Shown: positions 50,525 to 53,179 of the stretch, piece by piece
How the letters are laid out: each line of letters begins with the position of its first letter
How positions within the stretch are numbered: position 1 is the first letter of the stretch
From: Bacteroidales bacterium
GTDB lineage: Bacteria > Bacteroidota > Bacteroidia > Bacteroidales > UBA932
DNA length: 53,179 nucleotides
Assembly: GCA_017614715.1 (NCBI GenBank)
Contig: JAGABI010000020.1
Span: 1 to 53,179 of the forward strand
Direction: 5' to 3'
Position numbers and translations under genes: made by a program
The notes under the pieces: model-generated
Seen by the model: the letters and a program-made list of their open reading frames with translations, nothing else
Database searches by the model: none
Told to the model about the DNA's origin: nothing

Positions 50525-51436
50525 TTACGATTTCTTCATGGCCTCAAAACCTTTGCCGTAAACCTCTGTGACATTACCTATGGAAACAAAGGCATCGGGA
50601 TCGACATCCTTTATAAGTTTGAGAATATTGCTGGTTTCTGTACGTTTTACTATAACCACAACCAACTTTCCGCGATGGTGGGAGTAGCCGCCCTCACTCT
50701 CAAGCAAAGTGACACCGCGATGGATCTCGTTGCAGATGCGGTCGGTGAGCACATCGTAGTGATCGGTGAATATGAACAGCTGTACGGACTGCCGCTTGCC
50801 GTTCAGAATCAAATCCAGGGTGTAGTTGGTTACACCGGTAAGGACATAGCCATATATAACAACAAGCAACTTTTCGCTGAATGGAGCGGCATCGGGTATC
50901 AGCAGTGCAGAGCCAATGATGACAAAGTCCAGCACAAGCATTACCGTACCCGGGGAAACACGGTAGAATTTGGTGATTATCAAGGCTATGATGTCGGTGC
51001 CGCCCGTGCTGCCACCCTGGGTGAAGGTGAGGGCGATGCCCAGCCCGACCATGGCACCGGCAAATATTACACACATCAGCTTACCGTTTTCTGCGGTGAA
51101 CTCCTGGACAAAATCCTGCGGTATCATGCCCGGCAGGAACCTCAGGAACAGGGTGGTGGCAACCAGTGCATAGATTGTCTTTGCACCGAAGCCGGTCCCC
51201 AGCACTTTCATGGCTATCAGCACCAGTATGGCGTTGATGATGATATAAGAGTAGGCAATGTTGAAGCCGGTGCTGTACTGGATTACGGAACCCAGGCCAG
51301 TGATGCCGCCGCCAACCAAATTGTTGGGCAGCAGGAAAATGGACCATGCGAGGGTGTACAGCAGCAGCCCCAGGGTAATCAGCAGATACTCTTTGATGGT
51401 GACAAGCACCTTGCCCGCTGTCGTCTTGGGGGTCAT
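50525..51436 (-). CDS. YitT-family membrane protein (DUF161/DUF2179)
   Basis: A 303-residue inner-membrane protein. Residues about 12-215 contain five or six hydrophobic helices with the family's repeated glycine-rich segments (LPNNLVGGGITGLGSVIQY, FTQGGSTGGTDIIALII). The C-terminal 75 residues are a soluble DUF2179 domain (YDVLTDRICNEIHRGVTLLESEGGYS). The function of the family is not settled. It starts two bases after the leuS stop codon, so it is cotranscribed with leuS. Confidence 0.88.
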   Translation of the reverse strand: MTPKTTAGKVLVTIKEYLLITLGLLLYTLAWSIFLLPNNLVGGGITGLGSVIQYSTGFNIAYSYIIINAILVLIAMKVLGTGFGAKTIYALVATTLFLRFLPGMIPQDFVQEFTAENGKLMCVIFAGAMVGLGIALTFTQGGSTGGTDIIALIITKFYRVSPGTVMLVLDFVIIGSALLIPDAAPFSEKLLVVIYGYVLTGVTNYTLDLILNGKRQSVQLFIFTDHYDVLTDRICNEIHRGVTLLESEGGYSHHRGKLVVVIVKRTETSNILKLIKDVDPDAFVSIGNVTEVYGKGFEAMKKS

Positions 51437-51438
51437 TG

Positions 51439-53179
51439 CTAGCAGACTACGTTGATTATTTTGCCCTGGACTACAACCACCTTGCGGATAGTGCCGGAGG
51501 GAAGATATTTGGGCGTACGCTCATCGCCCCTTACGGCAGCCTCAACCTCAGCGGCGGGCATATCCTTGGGGAGTGAAAGTTTGAAGCGCAGCTTGCCGTT
51601 GAAAGATACCGGATATTCGAACGATGACTCTACGGTATACTCTTCGTGATAATCGGGGAAGGTGGCGAAGCTGATGCTCTCCGTGTGGCCCATCAGGCTC
51701 CAGAGCTCCTCTGCGATATGGGGTGCGAAGGGTGAAATCAGGATAGCCAGCGGCTCCAGGATTGCCCTCTTGTTGCACTTGAGGTCGGAGAGTTCTCCCA
51801 CGGCAATCATAAATGCGCTCACCGAGGTGTTGTAAGAGAAGTGCTCTATATCCCACTGCACCTTGCCAATCAGGCGGTGCAGGCTCTTGAGTTCGTCTGC
51901 GGTGGGTGCCTCTTCGCTCACGTTGCAGCCGTCTTCGCTGCAGAACAGGCGCCAGAAGCGGCGGAGGAAGCGGTGGACACCGTCAATGCCCTGGGTATCC
52001 CACGGCTTGCTCTGCTCGATGGGGCCGAGGAACATCTCGTACAGGCGGAGGGTGTCGGCGCCATAGCGTTCGCAAATCAGGTCGGGGTTGACCACGTTGA
52101 ACATGGATTTGCTCATCTTCTCTACCGCCCAGCCGCAGATGTATTCGCCGTTCTCGAGCACGAACTCAGCGGTGGCGTATTCCGGACGCCATGCCTTGAA
52201 TGCTTCGCAGTCGAGGCGGTCGTTGCGTACCAGGCTGATGTCCACGTGGATTTCTGTGGTTTCGTACTGGTCTTTGAGGCCGAGCGAAACAAAGGTGTTG
52301 GTGCCGTTGATGCGGTATACGAAGTTGGAACGGCCCTGGATCATACCCTGGTTGATGAGTTTCTTGAAGGGCTCCTTCTCGCAAACGTATCCGAGGTCGT
52401 AGAGGAACTTGTTCCAGAAACGGGAGTAAATCAGGTGGCCGGTGGCGTGCTCTGTACCGCCCACATAGAGGTCCACGTTGCGCCAGTAGCTGTCGGCTTC
52501 GCTGCTTACGAGGGCTTCGTTGTTGCGGGGGTCCATGTAGCGCAGGTAGTAGGCGCTGCTGCCCGCAAAGCCCGGCATGGTGCTCTTCTCAAGCGGGTAG
52601 CCGTTGTAGGTCCAATCCTTGGCGCGTGCCAACGGCGGTTCTCCCGTCTCGGTGGGGAGGTATTTGTCAATCTGGGGCAGGCGGAGCGGAAGCTCGCTCT
52701 CAGACAGGGGGGTCGCTACTCCGTCCTTGTAATAAATGGGGAAAGGCTCGCCCCAGTAGCGCTGGCGCGAGAAAATCGCGTCGCGCAGGCGGTAGTTGAT
52801 TTTGCGGCGGCCAAGGCCGTGCTGCTCGATGTAATCGATAGCGGCGGGAATGGCCTCCTTCACGGTCATGCCGCTGAGGAATCCGGAGTTGCACATGATG
52901 CCCTCCTTGGCGTCAAAGCTCTCCTGCGATATGTCGCAACCCTCAATCAAGGGGATGATGGGGAGATTGAACTGCTTTGCAAAGGCGTAGTCGCGGGAGT
53001 CGTGAGCCGGTACCGCCATGATGGCGCCGGTGCCGTAACCAGCGAGTACATATTCAGAAATCCAAACCGGGACCTTGTCGCCGGTGAGGGGATTGATTGC
53101 GTAGGAGCCGGAGAATACGCCTGTGACTTTGCGGGTCTCGGCAATGCGCTCGCGCTCTGTCTTCTTGCGGGCTGCAGCC
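51439..53179 (-). CDS. leuS: Leucyl-tRNA synthetase, partial (5' end outside window)
   Basis: Joins leucine to tRNA-Leu. The reading frame continues without stop to the right edge, so an apparent internal start at 53019 is not the true one. The visible part includes the end of the editing domain ([19 protein letters not shown], then [16 protein letters not shown]), the catalytic core with [13 protein letters not shown]-like [13 protein letters not shown], the KMSKS loop ([11 protein letters not shown]), the anticodon-binding helices and the C-terminal domain. About 580 codons are visible; the N-terminal HIGH region is missing from the window. Confidence 0.96.
   Translation of the reverse strand, partial: AAARKKTERERIAETRKVTGVFSGSYAINPLTGDKVPVWISEYVLAGYGTGAIMAVPAHDSRDYAFAKQFNLPIIPLIEGCDISQESFDAKEGIMCNSGFLSGMTVKEAIPAAIDYIEQHGLGRRKINYRLRDAIFSRQRYWGEPFPIYYKDGVATPLSESELPLRLPQIDKYLPTETGEPPLARAKDWTYNGYPLEKSTMPGFAGSSAYYLRYMDPRNNEALVSSEADSYWRNVDLYVGGTEHATGHLIYSRFWNKFLYDLGYVCEKEPFKKLINQGMIQGRSNFVYRINGTNTFVSLGLKDQYETTEIHVDISLVRNDRLDCEAFKAWRPEYATAEFVLENGEYICGWAVEKMSKSMFNVVNPDLICERYGADTLRLYEMFLGPIEQSKPWDTQGIDGVHRFLRRFWRLFCSEDGCNVSEEAPTADELKSLHRLIGKVQWDIEHFSYNTSVSAFMIAVGELSDLKCNKRAILEPLAILISPFAPHIAEELWSLMGHTESISFATFPDYHEEYTVESSFEYPVSFNGKLRFKLSLPKDMPAAEVEAAVRGDERTPKYLPSGTIRKVVVVQGKIINVVC

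Noticed and set aside
1-53179. CRISPR arrays, tRNA and rRNA genes, complete insertion sequences.
   Set aside because: I looked for regularly spaced repeats, tRNA-like cloverleaf ends and transposase motifs and saw none; a covariance-model search would be needed to exclude a small RNA.

Overview
The window is typical of a Bacteroidales (Bacteroidota) genome, probably gut-associated. It has SusC/SusD pairs, many lipoproteins, a DUF2795 protein, fusions such as patatin-Omp85, and promoters of the Bacteroidota form TTTG-(19 to 21)-TAnnTTTG. Most genes look GC-rich. Roughly 37.1-44.2 kb looks clearly AT-richer and has accessory content. Family names rest on motifs read by eye; no database search was possible.

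0-6.9 kb: a GH97 alpha-galactosidase-like enzyme, a DUF389 membrane protein, a CDP-alcohol phosphatidyltransferase next to a PlsC-like acyltransferase (lipid synthesis), and a secreted histidine acid phosphatase. These are followed by about 520 bases without a gene that hold nested inverted repeats and a terminator.

6.9-34.6 kb: a large locus that reads as a polysaccharide utilisation locus for a glycan with alpha-GalNAc and alpha-Gal. The minus-strand operon encodes a PfkB kinase, a GH36 enzyme, a surface tyrosine-phosphatase-like lipoprotein and a GH109 alpha-N-acetylgalactosaminidase. The divergent plus-strand genes are a DeoR/AgaR-like regulator, agaS (galactosamine-6-phosphate deaminase/isomerase), a GatZ/KbaZ-type protein, SusC/SusD pair 1, Big2/CBM-like lipoproteins, a DUF4874/DUF4832 protein, a thioredoxin-like lipoprotein, a Big2-beta-propeller lipoprotein and SusC/SusD pair 2. 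A second, paralogous phosphatase lipoprotein and an alkaline phosphatase close the locus. A repeated motif, TTTCRTTTG (or TTTCGTTTTG), lies at the -33 region of promoters at the regulator, at agaS and at the far phosphatase pair, which suggests one DeoR regulon. The model is surface capture and trimming, release of GalNAc and Gal, then phosphorylation, deacetylation (enzyme not seen here), AgaS and the GatZ-like step into glycolysis.

34.6-44.2 kb: a patatin-Omp85 protein, then an accessory island. The island holds a TIR-transmembrane protein overlapping a PEGA/BACON outer-membrane-like protein, a stand-alone RyR-domain protein, and an MscS-type channel overlapping a divergent Rossmann/RyR-like protein. 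The divergent promoter before the TIR gene and the one before the MscS gene are near copies of each other. This is the best candidate for an undescribed system: a NAD/nucleotide-signal and channel module, possibly for stress or defence. Next comes a three-gene DUF3990/DUF3791 (ADP-ribosyltransferase-like toxin-antitoxin) set.

44.2-53.2 kb: mostly housekeeping. A GuaA lacking the glutamine amidotransferase domain, an integrase remnant, a DUF2795 protein, a PduO-type cobalamin adenosyltransferase, a LolD-like ABC ATPase, folE, trkA, two short AraC-type proteins, a YitT-family membrane protein, and leuS running off the right edge.
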